A stretch of DNA of 64,000 nucleotides from Arthrobacter sp. QXT-31 (lineage in GTDB: Bacteria > Actinomycetota > Actinomycetes > Actinomycetales > Micrococcaceae). The position numbers were made by a program, and so were the translations under genes. This document shows, piece after piece, positions 44,389 through 53,033 of the stretch. The DNA lies in NCBI RefSeq assembly GCF_001969265.1, contig NZ_CP019304.1, positions 3,720,001-3,784,000 of the forward strand, given 5' to 3'. The notes beneath the pieces are model-generated. The model ran no database searches and was not told the origin of the DNA. It saw nothing but the letters and a program-made list of their open reading frames with translations. Every line of letters starts with the position of its first letter. Within the stretch, counting starts at the first letter, position 1.

Positions 44389-45720
44389 TCAGGGAAGCTG
44401 CAGGCCTGCCTGTTCATGCTGTCGTTGCCGCCGCGGGTGCGCGGCGGAGGGATGTACGACGGCGGTGATCACCGCCGTCGTACATCCCAGGATGATGACG
44501 GCGGCCGCCAGCGCCGGCCAGCCCAGGGACTGGAACAGCAGTCCTCCCGCCCAGCCCAGAATGCTGGAACCCAGGTAGTACGCCAGGTTGTACAGCGATG
44601 CCGCCTGCGCCCGGCCTGATTGGGCGATGGCGCCGGTCCAGCCAGCGCCGATGCTGTGGGCCGCGAAGAAGCCACCGGTGAAGATGATGAGGCCGGCAAG
44701 TATCAGCACCAGTATCTGGGTGAGGGTGAGGGCCAGGCCTGCCGCCATCACGGCGATGCCCGCCAGCAGCACGGTGCGCCGGCCGAAGCGCTGCGTCAGG
44801 GCTCCCGCCCAGCGTGACGTCACGGTGCCCGACAGGTACGCCAGGAAGATGAGGCTGATGAGAGTGGCTGGCAGGCTGAACGGTTCGCCGGAGAGCCGGA
44901 ACCCCAGGTAGTTGTAGACGGCCACAAAGCCACCCATCAGCAGGAAGGCCTGCACGTAGAGTGCCAGCAGCCTCGGGTTCGCCAGGTGGCCGGAGAGGGT
45001 CCTGGCCGCGCCGCGGAAGCCAAGGCCGCGGGACGGACTGAAGCCGCGGGCCTTCGGGATGAGGACCAGAAACAGCACGGCCGCCACGGTGGCGAGGACG
45101 GAGACGGACAGTGCCGCGGCGCGCCATCCCCACAACTCGCCAGCCGGTCCGGCGACTAGCCTGCCGGCCAGCCCGCCCAGCGTGGTGCCGGCGACGTAGC
45201 TGCCGGCGGCCACGGCGGCGTGCGCCCTGTCGATCTCCTCGTTGAGGTAGGCGATGGCGATGGCAGGGATTCCGCCCAGGGCCATGCCCTCCAGCATCCG
45301 GAGGCCCAGCAGGACGGGGAAGGATGTGGCCAGGGGCACCAGCAGCCCCAGCGCCGTGGCCAGGCAGATTCCCCAGGTCATGGCCTTCACCCTGCCGATC
45401 CGGTCTGCCAGAAAGGACCAGGGGATGACGGTGACGGCGAGGCCAACGGTGGCCAGCGAGATGGTCAGCGCGGCCTCCGCAGCAGTCACCTGAAGCTCGG
45501 CGGCCATGACCGGAAGCACAGCCTGCGTGGAGTAGAGCTGCGCGAAGGTGGCCACGCCGGCGAACGCCAGGCCGGCCAAGATCCTGCCGTAGGCCTGTGA
45601 ACCCTTCGGGTGCCCGTTCCACCCGGCACCGGCGCCGGTTTCAACACCGGTGCCCGTTCCAGCGGGCGACCCGGATTGGTTCGGTTGGCGTCCGCGGACG
45701 TGCTGCTGGGGCGTTGGCAT
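44389..45720 (-). CDS. MFS transporter, divergent from a LysR regulator
   Basis: 443 residues. A Gly/Thr/Gln-rich N-terminal segment of about 40 residues precedes twelve membrane helices. Motif A is present between helices 2 and 3 (FLADRIGRVKAMTWG), and helix 5 has the GGLAGRLVAGP pattern of exporters. The relation to YnfM-type transporters, which sit next to a LysR gene in E. coli, is suggested by the arrangement. The 3' end contains a 40-bp perfect palindrome. The start ATG 45720 has a leaderless -10. Confidence 0.88.
   Translation of the reverse strand: MPTPQQHVRGRQPNQSGSPAGTGTGVETGAGAGWNGHPKGSQAYGRILAGLAFAGVATFAQLYSTQAVLPVMAAELQVTAAEAALTISLATVGLAVTVIPWSFLADRIGRVKAMTWGICLATALGLLVPLATSFPVLLGLRMLEGMALGGIPAIAIAYLNEEIDRAHAAVAAGSYVAGTTLGGLAGRLVAGPAGELWGWRAAALSVSVLATVAAVLFLVLIPKARGFSPSRGLGFRGAARTLSGHLANPRLLALYVQAFLLMGGFVAVYNYLGFRLSGEPFSLPATLISLIFLAYLSGTVTSRWAGALTQRFGRRTVLLAGIAVMAAGLALTLTQILVLILAGLIIFTGGFFAAHSIGAGWTGAIAQSGRAQAASLYNLAYYLGSSILGWAGGLLFQSLGWPALAAAVIILGCTTAVITAVVHPSAAHPRRQRQHEQAGLQLP
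44428..44447. repeat. 8-bp hairpin next to the palindrome
   Basis: Arms 44428-44435 and 44440-44447 are exact complements around a 4-nt loop. One base separates it from the 40-bp palindrome, so the mRNA end carries two adjacent stems. Confidence 0.8.
44449..44488. repeat. Perfect 40-bp palindrome in the MFS coding sequence
   Basis: All 20 positions on each side of the centre (44468/44469, sequence GTGATCAC) are complementary, with no loop. It lies 60 bp from the 3' end of the MFS gene and encodes its last hydrophobic segment (GCTTAVITAVVHP). Confidence 0.97.
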
Positions 45721-45726
45721 GCCTTC

Positions 45727-45732
45727 AGCGTA
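45727..45732 (-). promoter_or_regulatory. -10 hexamer TACGCT (minus strand), leaderless MFS start
   Basis: On the minus strand TACGCT ends 6 nt before the ATG at 45720. It overlaps a TAGATCTA palindrome at 45731-45738. Confidence 0.5.
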
Positions 45733-45757
45733 GATCTATGCTGACTTAGTATCCAAT

Positions 45758-45781
45758 GCATGATTCTCCAGATATTCATGC
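45758..45781. promoter_or_regulatory. Candidate LysR operator, GCATGA-N12-TCATGC
   Basis: An inverted repeat with 6-bp arms at 45758-45763 and 45776-45781, in the 90-bp AT-richer gap between the divergent MFS and LysR genes. LysR regulators usually bind such partly symmetric sites near the divergent promoter. Confidence 0.55.
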
Positions 45782-45810
45782 TCAAACGGATTGATTGACG
45801 GAGGAAAACC

Positions 45811-46797
45811 ATGGACATCGAGCACCGGCAGCTGATCCAGCTGTTGCCCATCCTGCCGCTGCTGGCCGAGCTGGGGCGGACACAGCACATCACCGAAACT
45901 GCCGAGCTGCTGGGGGTTCCGCAGTCGACGGTCAGCCGCGCGCTGGCACGGGCCAGCGCCGTGGTGGGGACCGATCTGCTGGTCCGGGACGGCAGGGGAG
46001 TCCGGCTCACTCCTGCTGCCACGACGCTGCTCCCCTATGTGGAGTCCGCGCTCACCGAGTTCCGGGCCGGCCTCGACCTTGTCCGGCACGAGTCCGAGGT
46101 GGTGCGCGGGCGGATCGCCGTCACCTTTCAGCACACCTTTGGCGAGGCGACGCTGCCGCTGCTCATCAGCGCATTCCGGAGCCGCTATCCGCAGACGCAG
46201 TTCGAGCTCAGCCAAGGCTCCCGCGACAGCTGCCTGGCGGAGCTCTCCTCCGGTGTAGCCGATCTCGCCCTGACGGCACCTGTGGCATCCGCCAGCAGGA
46301 CCATCGGCTCCGCCGCACTGTACCGGGAACCGCTCCGGCTGGTGGTGCACCACCGGCACCCGCTGGCGGACCGGGAGTCGGTGGCTGTGGCCGACATCCG
46401 GAGAGACCCGTTCGTTGCGCTCGGCTCCGGCTACGGGCTGCGCTCGCTGACGGATGCGCTGTTCCGCGAGGCTGGTTTTCGGCCGCGAATAGCCTTCGAA
46501 AGCCAGGACTCACACACCGCCCGCGGCCTGGTTTCCGCCGGTCTGGGCGTCAGCATTCTCCCGCCGGAGACCGGGAGCAGCCCGGGCCGGGACGTCACGG
46601 CAGACACCGGCGACCTGGGCTGGGTCGAAGTCGCGCTGGAATCGGATCTGGCGTACCGCGAGATCGGCGTGGCCTGGCGGGAGCGCCGCAGCGCAAGGGA
46701 CAGCGAACCGGACGCCGTGCGCCTCTTCCGGGAACTGGTCGTGCAGGAAGGGCCGGGGCTGCTGGCGGGACTGGTCCGGGCCCGCGCCGGCAGCTAA
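45811..46797 (+). CDS. LysR-family transcriptional regulator
   Basis: 328 residues. The N-terminal winged helix (QLLPILPLLAELGRTQHITETAELLGVPQSTVSRALARASAVVG) is of the LysR type, and residues 95-300 form the two-lobe effector domain (VRGRIAVTFQHTFGEATLPLLIS at its start). The ATG has GAGGA at a good distance. It very probably controls the divergent MFS exporter and responds to one of its substrates. The last helices end a few bases before the convergent lipoprotein gene. Confidence 0.92.
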   Translation: MDIEHRQLIQLLPILPLLAELGRTQHITETAELLGVPQSTVSRALARASAVVGTDLLVRDGRGVRLTPAATTLLPYVESALTEFRAGLDLVRHESEVVRGRIAVTFQHTFGEATLPLLISAFRSRYPQTQFELSQGSRDSCLAELSSGVADLALTAPVASASRTIGSAALYREPLRLVVHHRHPLADRESVAVADIRRDPFVALGSGYGLRSLTDALFREAGFRPRIAFESQDSHTARGLVSAGLGVSILPPETGSSPGRDVTADTGDLGWVEVALESDLAYREIGVAWRERRSARDSEPDAVRLFRELVVQEGPGLLAGLVRARAGS

Positions 46798-46807
46798 CAG
46801 GTTGAGC

Positions 46808-47611
46808 CTAAGAGTAGGTCAGGCTCAACATCAGTGCCTTCAGTTGGGAATACTGTTCCGTTCCCATCCAGGCCTTGGCTGCCGCCCGGTTCGGGAATGC
46901 CGGTTCGCCGAAGATGGTCCGGGTCTGCGCCCCGCCGTTTCCCATAATCAGCAACGAACAGCCCGATGCGACGCCCTCACCCTCCTGCAGGAACCGGGGA
47001 TTGCTGACTTCCATGCTGTAGTAGTCCGTTCCACCGGTGCTTTCCACGTCGAACCCGAACTGCGGCGTGGTGCCGTCGGTTTCGCGCAGTCCGGGGACGG
47101 GCGCCCGGTCAAGGACCGTGCGTGTCACGGGGCCCGCTGTGCAGCCGATTCCGTTGGCACCGCTTGAAATGCTGGCCAGGTCGTCGCCGGTGGCGTCGGA
47201 GACGATCGCCTCCAGGGGCTGCCACGGGGGCCCGTCGCTGCCCGGCCCCCGCTGGGTTCTGACGGACCAGCCGGCCGGGTAGGAAAAGGAGATGTGCCCG
47301 TCGGGGAAGGTGAAGGACTCCAGCGGGGCCTGCGTGGGCTCCGGTGGAACAGCGGATACCGGCGGCACGGCAGAAGGCGTGGCCGGGTCACTCTTGACTG
47401 GGGACGCCGGCGTTTCGGCAGCAGGAGTAGCCGTAGCGGACGGGGGAGGGGCCGTGGCTGAGAACGCCGGTTCCGACGCCGGACTGGAAGCTGCGCTGGG
47501 AGACGGGCTTTCAGTGTTTGCCGAGGGCTGGATTCCGCAGGCCGAGAAGGAAAGGCTGATGGCAAGGCCGGCCACGGCGGCAGCAAATGGTCGGAAGCGG
47601 TTGGAACACAT
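46808..47611 (-). CDS. Hypothetical lipoprotein with Ser/Pro/Ala-rich linker
   Basis: 267 residues. Signal sequence with lipobox SFSAC (Cys25), then 75 residues made almost only of Ser, Pro, Ala, Thr and Glu, which would span the wall. The folded domain begins FTFPDGHISFSYPAGWSVR, a beta-rich start seen in many actinobacterial surface lipoproteins. Two cysteines (GIGCTAG and ASGCSLL) may pair. An 8-bp stem (46801-46808 with 46822-46829) lies across its stop. No family recognised. Confidence 0.78.
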   Translation of the reverse strand: MCSNRFRPFAAAVAGLAISLSFSACGIQPSANTESPSPSAASSPASEPAFSATAPPPSATATPAAETPASPVKSDPATPSAVPPVSAVPPEPTQAPLESFTFPDGHISFSYPAGWSVRTQRGPGSDGPPWQPLEAIVSDATGDDLASISSGANGIGCTAGPVTRTVLDRAPVPGLRETDGTTPQFGFDVESTGGTDYYSMEVSNPRFLQEGEGVASGCSLLIMGNGGAQTRTIFGEPAFPNRAAAKAWMGTEQYSQLKALMLSLTYS

Positions 47612-47733
47612 TTTTCTTTATCCCCCTGTGATTGGCGCATAAATGCGTCTGTACCGTGAGCGTACTGAATTCGGACCAAGGTTTTTGGGATAGTTGATCT
47701 CAGTTTGACGTCAATTGGGCAGCTCCGGCTGTG

Positions 47734-48762
47734 CTAATCCAGGAGCGCGCCAATCGCGGTAGCCACCGGGCCTGTCCGGGATGAGCGCCAGCCCTTGCCT
47801 GCCCAGAGGTTGAGCCGCTCCCGGTCTCCGGCGGCAGCTGCGGCCGCGCGAATAGGGGCGGTCAGATGGTGGATGGCGGGGTAGCCCTCCGGCGCGTCCC
47901 CGTGGTCGCTGACGAAGTCATTGACGAGGGCCCGCGCGTAGCGGCCGGTGAAGGCCCGGGTGGGCACGGTGTCCGTGAAGCGCTCATCGCCCAGGGCGTC
48001 CTTATGCAGTTGCCGGGCGCCGCTTTCGTCAGTCCGCAGCAGCGCCGTTCCCACCTGGGCGGCAACCGCACCGGCATCGATGACCGCCCTGACGGTGGCG
48101 GCATCGGAGACGGCGCCTGCCGCGATTAGCGGCAGGTCGACGGCGGCCCTTACCTTCCGGATCAGGTCGGCAGTCGACGCCGGCATGCCGCCCTGTTTCG
48201 CGGCGGGCAGGAAGGCACCCGAGTGGGCGCCGGCACTGCTGTGCTGGACGACGAGGCCGTCGACCCCGCGCTCGGCTGCCAGCTCGGCCTCGGCGCGGCT
48301 GGTGACCGTGGCCAGGACGGTTGCCCCGGCCTTCCGGAGTGCCTGGACAACAGGGGAATCGGGCAGGCCGAACGCGAAGCTGACCAGTTCAACGGGATCC
48401 TGCAGCAGGAGGTCGATCTTCGCCTGCCAGGCATCGTCGTCGTCGAGCACCAGCGGCGGCACCGTCACGTCGTAGCGGGCCGCGTCCTGGCCGAGGCTGC
48501 TCCGGTACTTCTCCAGCCTGGCCACGGCGTCGGGGGACGGGTTCAGCTGCGCGGGGTCGGGCACAAAGACGTTGACGCCGAACCGGCTGCCGGCGTCGCG
48601 GCAGGAGCGGATCTCAGCACTCACCGCGTCCGCGCTCCTGTAGCCGGCTGCGAGAAAGCCCAGTCCTCCGGCGCGGTGGACGGCCGTGACGAAGCCCGGC
48701 GTCGACGTCCCGCCCGCCATGGGTGCTGCAATGATGCGGGTATCAATATCGGCGAGGGGCAT
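47734..48762 (-). CDS. Nitronate monooxygenase (FMN-dependent)
   Basis: 342 residues forming an FMN barrel. APMAGGTSTPGFVTAVHRAGGLGFLAAGY is the family N-terminus, DGLVVQHSSAGAHSGAF carries the catalytic His of nitronate monooxygenases, and LIAAGAVSDAATVRAVIDAGAVAAQVGTALL holds the FMN phosphate site. The enzyme oxidises toxic nitronates such as propionate-3-nitronate with O2. ATG 48762 follows AAGGAG. It is divergent from the kinase gene, whose -10 overlaps its leader. Confidence 0.92.
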   Translation of the reverse strand: MPLADIDTRIIAAPMAGGTSTPGFVTAVHRAGGLGFLAAGYRSADAVSAEIRSCRDAGSRFGVNVFVPDPAQLNPSPDAVARLEKYRSSLGQDAARYDVTVPPLVLDDDDAWQAKIDLLLQDPVELVSFAFGLPDSPVVQALRKAGATVLATVTSRAEAELAAERGVDGLVVQHSSAGAHSGAFLPAAKQGGMPASTADLIRKVRAAVDLPLIAAGAVSDAATVRAVIDAGAVAAQVGTALLRTDESGARQLHKDALGDERFTDTVPTRAFTGRYARALVNDFVSDHGDAPEGYPAIHHLTAPIRAAAAAAGDRERLNLWAGKGWRSSRTGPVATAIGALLD

Positions 48763-48786
48763 GGCAGGCTCCTTGGGGCTAATCAG

Positions 48787-48792
48787 TAATCT
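48787..48792 (+). promoter_or_regulatory. -10 hexamer TAATCT, leaderless kinase start
   Basis: TAATCT ends 6 nt before GTG 48799. Confidence 0.55.
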
Positions 48793-48798
48793 GTTCTG

Positions 48799-49800
48799 GT
48801 GACTAACTCTGACAACCTATCCGGTGCGGCCCCTGCCGCGTCCAATGCCGACGCGTCCACCCCGGCCGCGCCCTCTGCTGCCCCGTCCGGTTCCGGTCCG
48901 GCCGCCGCCGGCGGCCCCGCCGACGCCGTCATCGGCCTCGACATCGGCGGCACCAAGACGCGGGGCGTCCGCTTCGAACGCGGGGAGCCGGTGGCTGACG
49001 AGAGCGTGGGAAGCGCCAACGTCCAGAACGTCAGCCGTGAGGAAGCCGCCGCGCATCTGGCTGAGCTATTCGCCAGGATTGGACAGGGACCGGTGTCGCA
49101 GGTCTACGCCGGCTCCGGCGGGATCGACACGGAGGCAGACGCTGCCGCCCTGGCGGCCCTCATCGAGCCGCACGTCCCCGGCGCCAGGATCACCGTGGTT
49201 CACGACTCCCGGCTCCTGCTCGCTGCCGGCGGCGCCAGCACCGGCGTCGCCGTCATCGCGGGCACCGGTTCGGCGGCCTGGGGCACGAACGGCCGGGGCG
49301 GCGAGGCGCGGGCCGGCGGCTGGGGCTACCTTCTAGGCGACGAAGGCAGCGGCTACTGGCTGGGCCGGGAGGCAGTGCGGCACAGCCTGCGGCGCATGAA
49401 CCAGGGACAGGAGCCGGACGAGCTGACCCGGGCGCTGCTGGACTCCTGCCACACCGATGACCCCAACAAGCTGATCGCGATGTTCCACTCCCCGGATACC
49501 GGGCGCCGCTTCTGGGCGCAGCAGGCCCGGCTGGTGGTGGAGGCCGCCGACGCCGGCCACAGGGTCAGCCGCGAGCTGATCGACCAGGCGGGCAAGGCCC
49601 TGGCGGACATGGCCGCCCAGGTTCTCCGGCAGCTGGGGCTGGACGGCCCGGTCATTCTGGGCAGCGGCCTGGGCATGAACGTTGCCCGGCTCCAGGAGTC
49701 GTTCCGGAAGCACCTGGCCGCTGCAGGAGTTAGCGATGTGCGGATTCTTGAGAAGGACCCGGTTTTCGGTGTCCCGCAGCTGGTCCGCGAGCAGGCATAG
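48799..49800 (+). CDS. BadF/BcrA-type ATPase, N-acetylglucosamine kinase-like
   Basis: 333 residues. After an Ala/Pro/Ser-rich N-terminus of about 38 residues comes the phosphate-1 motif VIGLDIGGTKTRGVRF of the actin-like kinase fold. VVHDSRLLLAAGG contains the catalytic Asp region, VAVIAGTGSAAWG the phosphate-2 motif, and VILGSGLGMN the adenosine motif. GWGYLLGDEGSGYWLGREAVR is the hallmark of N-acetylglucosamine kinases in the BadF/BadG family. A role in amino-sugar recycling is likely; it would fit with the NagZ-like enzyme at 1147 but the genes are far apart. Confidence 0.88.
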   Translation: MTNSDNLSGAAPAASNADASTPAAPSAAPSGSGPAAAGGPADAVIGLDIGGTKTRGVRFERGEPVADESVGSANVQNVSREEAAAHLAELFARIGQGPVSQVYAGSGGIDTEADAAALAALIEPHVPGARITVVHDSRLLLAAGGASTGVAVIAGTGSAAWGTNGRGGEARAGGWGYLLGDEGSGYWLGREAVRHSLRRMNQGQEPDELTRALLDSCHTDDPNKLIAMFHSPDTGRRFWAQQARLVVEAADAGHRVSRELIDQAGKALADMAAQVLRQLGLDGPVILGSGLGMNVARLQESFRKHLAAAGVSDVRILEKDPVFGVPQLVREQA

Positions 49801-49890
49801 GACCGGGTCCGTGGCCTGAGCTTCACACCGGGCGGGGCGACGGGGATTCTGCCGCCCCACGAACCTCAGCCGCCACGGATAGGGCCGGGC

Positions 49891-49896
49891 TACGCT
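49891..49896 (+). promoter_or_regulatory. -10 hexamer TACGCT, leaderless Nudix start
   Basis: TACGCT ends 6 nt before ATG 49903. Confidence 0.55.
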
Positions 49897-49902
49897 GGAG
49901 CC

Positions 49903-50355
49903 ATGACCGTTCTCTTCGACACCCGGCCCGCAGCCTACGCGGTGATCATCCACGACGGCGCCATCCTCCTGGCCTATTGGAAGCAGGACGGCAAGGAAGG
50001 CTGGACGCTGCCCGGCGGCGGTCTCGACCTGGCCGAACATCCCGTGGACGGCTGCATCCGTGAGGTCTTCGAGGAGACCGGCTACCACGCCGAGATCGGC
50101 GCGATGCTGGGTATCGACGTCGGGCACTGGCCGGCGGGTTCGCGGCTGGCCGGCGCGGACCGCGACTTCCAGGCGCTCCGCCTGGTGTACGAGGCGAGGG
50201 TGACCGGTGGCGAGCTCACCCATGAATTAAACGGTTCCACCACTCATGCCGCGTGGATACCGCTGAACGACGTTGACTCGCTCAACAGGGTGTCCCTGGT
50301 CGACGCCGCGCTGCGGCTTTTCCGCGAACGGCCGGTCAACGGGAAGCTGGACTGA
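49903..50355 (+). CDS. Nudix hydrolase
   Basis: 150 residues. The Nudix box is complete: GGLDLAEHPVDGCIREVFEETGY, with the REVFEE helix that binds Mg2+, at about residues 37-60. Such enzymes cleave nucleoside diphosphates linked to another moiety; the substrate is not apparent from the sequence. The start is leaderless in type. No neighbour suggests a pathway. Confidence 0.92.
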   Translation: MTVLFDTRPAAYAVIIHDGAILLAYWKQDGKEGWTLPGGGLDLAEHPVDGCIREVFEETGYHAEIGAMLGIDVGHWPAGSRLAGADRDFQALRLVYEARVTGGELTHELNGSTTHAAWIPLNDVDSLNRVSLVDAALRLFRERPVNGKLD

Positions 50356-50401
50356 ATTTCCGGACTCAATTGCCACGGCGCCCTAGCCAGCGGGCGCCGG
50401 C

Positions 50402-50485
50402 ATGGCTATTCTGGGGGAGTCCGCGGGCATTCTGTCCGGCGGCGGCCAGTCTGGCATGAACTTCGTGCGGGGGAGGTGGACCTGA
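50402..50485 (+). CDS. Possible small ORF (27 residues)
   Basis: ATG 50402 to TGA 50483-50485. It encodes a Gly/Ser-rich peptide (MAILGESAGILSGGGQSGMN...) without a ribosome binding site. Its stop overlaps the ATG of the next small ORF (TGATG). Coding status is doubtful. Confidence 0.25.
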   Translation: MAILGESAGILSGGGQSGMNFVRGRWT

Positions 50486-50562
50486 TGACTGCAGAATTCG
50501 TGTGCGCTCCGCGCCCTGTCGAAATCACCTTCATTACTCCTGCCCCCGCGCCCGCCTCCTAG
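50485..50562 (+). CDS. Possible 25-residue leader peptide upstream of rsgA
   Basis: ATG 50485 is preceded by GGGGAGGTGG, the strongest ribosome binding site of this region, at about 6 nt. The peptide begins MTAEFVCAPRPVEITFITP and ends in an Ala/Pro run (PAPAPAS). It lies 60 bp before rsgA in the same direction. The strong initiation signal, not the sequence, is the reason to list it; it could be a leader peptide or an independent small protein. Confidence 0.4.
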   Translation: MTAEFVCAPRPVEITFITPAPAPAS

Positions 50563-50622
50563 CCAGCACAAAGCGCAAAAGCTGTTGCCGGCCGGCGCTT
50601 CGGGGCCAACCCGAGGTTTACA

Positions 50623-51753
50623 GTGAAAAATTCTTCCGGCCCTTGTGCCAGCCAGCTTCAAAACCAAAACCCTTCAACACAACCTGACCCAATGCCCGGC
50701 CCCGTCCCATACGGTTTCACGGAGGCTGCGGCCCGGCACTTCGCTGCCCATCCGGCCGACGGCGGCGAGGCTGCCGCCCGCGTCGTCCGGGTGGACCGCA
50801 ACCGGATTGTCGCGGCCACCGCCGACGGACTGGTGCACCTGCCGTACCCGGCCGGTACGGTGCCTGCCACCGGCGACTGGGTCTGGCTCGGCCGCAACCG
50901 CGCGGCGGAACCGGCCGTCGTCGGGGTGCTTCCGCGCACGTCCGAACTGAGCCGCAAGCGTGCCTTCGACCCGTCCACCGAGGCGCAGGTCCTCGCGGCC
51001 AACATCGACATGGTGGGTGTGGTTGTTCCCGTGGACCGCCCGCTAAGCCACAACAGGCTGGAACGGACGCTCGTGGCCGTCTGGGATTCCGGTGCCACGC
51101 CGCTGGTGATCATCACGAAGGCGGACCTGGCGGACATCGCCGATGACGTCGTCGGGAAGGTCATCCTGCAGGCAGCGGGTGTGGACGTGGTGACCACCTC
51201 GGCCGAGCAGGGGGACGGCATCGACGAACTGCTCTCCCGGGTGCAGCCGGGGTGGACGCTGGCCCTGCTCGGTCCCTCCGGCGCCGGGAAGTCCACCCTC
51301 ATCAATGCACTCGTGGGGCACCACGTCCAGCCGACAGGCGACGTGCGGGCCGCCGACGGCAGGGGGCGGCACACCACCACTTCGCGGGAACTGGTGCCGC
51401 TGCCCAATGGTGCCGTACTGATGGACACTCCGGGCGTCCGCGGGTTCGGGCTGTTCGACGCCGAGGACGGGATGGAGGAGATGTTCGGGGACCTGCAGAT
51501 GCTCTTCGAACAGTGCCGCTTCTCCGACTGCGCCCACGACAGGGAACCCGGGTGCGCGGTCCGTGCGGCGCTCGACGACGGCTCCCTGGAGGAAAGGCGC
51601 TGGGCCAGCTACCTCAAGCTGCAGCGCGAGCTCGCCGCCCTGGAGCGGCGCCACGACGCGGCCGCACGCCGGGCATACCAGCGGGAATGGCACCAGAAGG
51701 TGGTGGTGGCCGGACGGAGCCAGCGGGCAGCCGAACGCTACCGGCATTCCTGA
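50623..51753 (+). CDS. rsgA: Ribosome small subunit-dependent GTPase A
   Basis: 376 residues. A circularly permuted GTPase that helps mature the 30S subunit. After an N-terminal OB-type domain the motifs come in the order G4 (ITKAD near 160), G1 (GPSGAGKST near 220), G3 (DTPG near 268), as expected. The C-terminal zinc site is CRFSDCAHDREPGC (about 293-310). GTG 50623 has CCGAGG at a 6-nt gap; ATG 50692 is an alternative that removes a non-conserved stretch. Confidence 0.94.
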   Translation: MKNSSGPCASQLQNQNPSTQPDPMPGPVPYGFTEAAARHFAAHPADGGEAAARVVRVDRNRIVAATADGLVHLPYPAGTVPATGDWVWLGRNRAAEPAVVGVLPRTSELSRKRAFDPSTEAQVLAANIDMVGVVVPVDRPLSHNRLERTLVAVWDSGATPLVIITKADLADIADDVVGKVILQAAGVDVVTTSAEQGDGIDELLSRVQPGWTLALLGPSGAGKSTLINALVGHHVQPTGDVRAADGRGRHTTTSRELVPLPNGAVLMDTPGVRGFGLFDAEDGMEEMFGDLQMLFEQCRFSDCAHDREPGCAVRAALDDGSLEERRWASYLKLQRELAALERRHDAAARRAYQREWHQKVVVAGRSQRAAERYRHS

Positions 51754-51944
51754 GCCGGACGTCTAAAACTCCTCCATGCCGAAGGCGTTTGTCTCCGAAT
51801 GATTACGGTGCGTGCGCCTGCGGACGTTTGCTGCAGGCACTGGTTACGCTGTGTCAAGACGTGCTTTACAGCCAAAAAACAGCGTGCATATGATCAATTC
51901 GCTTTACCGTCCGATGTTGCCGCCAACAGTTAGGTAAGCCGGGT

Positions 51945-53033
51945 ATGGCCGAAGCCATGATTGAGTTCCAGAGCGTCACCAAGCAGTACCAGAGTGGCCA
52001 ACCGGCGGTGGACCAGCTGAGCATGACCATTGACCGCGGCTCCATCACGGTGTTCGTCGGACCATCAGGCTGCGGCAAGACGACTTCCCTGCGCATGATC
52101 AACCGGATGGTGGAGCCCACCTCCGGGACCATCACCGTGGGCGGACGTGATGTCACGTCGGTACCGGCAGCCGAGCTCAGGCGCTCCATGGGTTACGTCA
52201 TGCAGTCGTCCGGCCTGATGCCGCACCGGTCCGTGGTGGACAACATCGCCACCGTGCCCCGGCTGAACGGCGTTTCGAAGGCTGATGCCCGCAGGCGCGC
52301 GGAAGAACTGCTCGACGTCGTGGGGCTGGCTCCGTCGCTGGGCAAGCGCTACCCGTCACAGCTCTCGGGCGGCCAGCAGCAGCGCGTCGGCGTGGCCCGG
52401 GCGCTCGCAGCCGATCCGCCGGTCCTGCTGATGGACGAGCCCTTCAGCGCCGTGGATCCCGTGGTCCGCGACGAACTGCAGCAGGAACTCCTGCGCCTGC
52501 AGCGCGACCTCGCCAAAACCATCGTCTTTGTCACCCACGACATCGACGAGGCCACAGTGCTGGGGGACAAGGTGGCGGTCTTCGCTGTCGGCGGCAAACT
52601 GGCGCAGTACACCACGCCGGAGGAGATCCTCCGGGCGCCGGCCAACGACTTTGTGGCTTCCTTCGTGGGCCGGGACCGCGGGTTCCGGCACCTCGCCTTC
52701 ACCACGGCCGACGGCGTGGCGGTCCATCCCGTGGAAACCGTCACCCTCGGCGGGGAGGCCAGTCCCAGTGCGGACGGCTGGCGCCTCGTGGTGGACGACG
52801 ACCGGCGCCCGCTGGGCTGGGAAGGCCCCGGCCCGGACGCCCAGCTCGTGCCCGGCGGCTCCCTGTTCCGGCCGGGCGACACCCTCCGGCGCGCCTTGGA
52901 CGCAGCACTGTCCTCGCCCTCGGGGCTCGGGGTAGCGGTCGACGGCGACGGCAAGGTTGCCGGCGTCGTCAGGGGGGCGGAGGTACTCTCCGTCATCGAG
53001 TCCGCGCGCCGGACGCGGCAGGGCGCATTCTGA
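51945..53033 (+). CDS. Osmoprotectant ABC importer, ATPase subunit (OpuCA/ProV type)
   Basis: 362 residues. Walker A GPSGCGKTT near 40, signature LSGGQQQRV near 145, Walker B VLLMDEPFSAVDP near 165, H-loop VTHD near 199. The C-terminal 110 residues resemble a degenerate pair of CBS modules, which sense ionic strength in OpuA/OpuC. ATG 51957 (MIEFQSVTKQYQ) is an alternative start. It is the first of four overlapping genes forming a complete importer for glycine betaine, choline or similar compounds. Confidence 0.92.
   Translation: MAEAMIEFQSVTKQYQSGQPAVDQLSMTIDRGSITVFVGPSGCGKTTSLRMINRMVEPTSGTITVGGRDVTSVPAAELRRSMGYVMQSSGLMPHRSVVDNIATVPRLNGVSKADARRRAEELLDVVGLAPSLGKRYPSQLSGGQQQRVGVARALAADPPVLLMDEPFSAVDPVVRDELQQELLRLQRDLAKTIVFVTHDIDEATVLGDKVAVFAVGGKLAQYTTPEEILRAPANDFVASFVGRDRGFRHLAFTTADGVAVHPVETVTLGGEASPSADGWRLVVDDDRRPLGWEGPGPDAQLVPGGSLFRPGDTLRRALDAALSSPSGLGVAVDGDGKVAGVVRGAEVLSVIESARRTRQGAF

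Noticed and set aside
46801..46829. 8-bp stem as a shared terminator for LysR and lipoprotein genes
   Set aside because: The stem is short, includes the stop of the lipoprotein gene and has no T-tract; left as an observation within that gene's entry.
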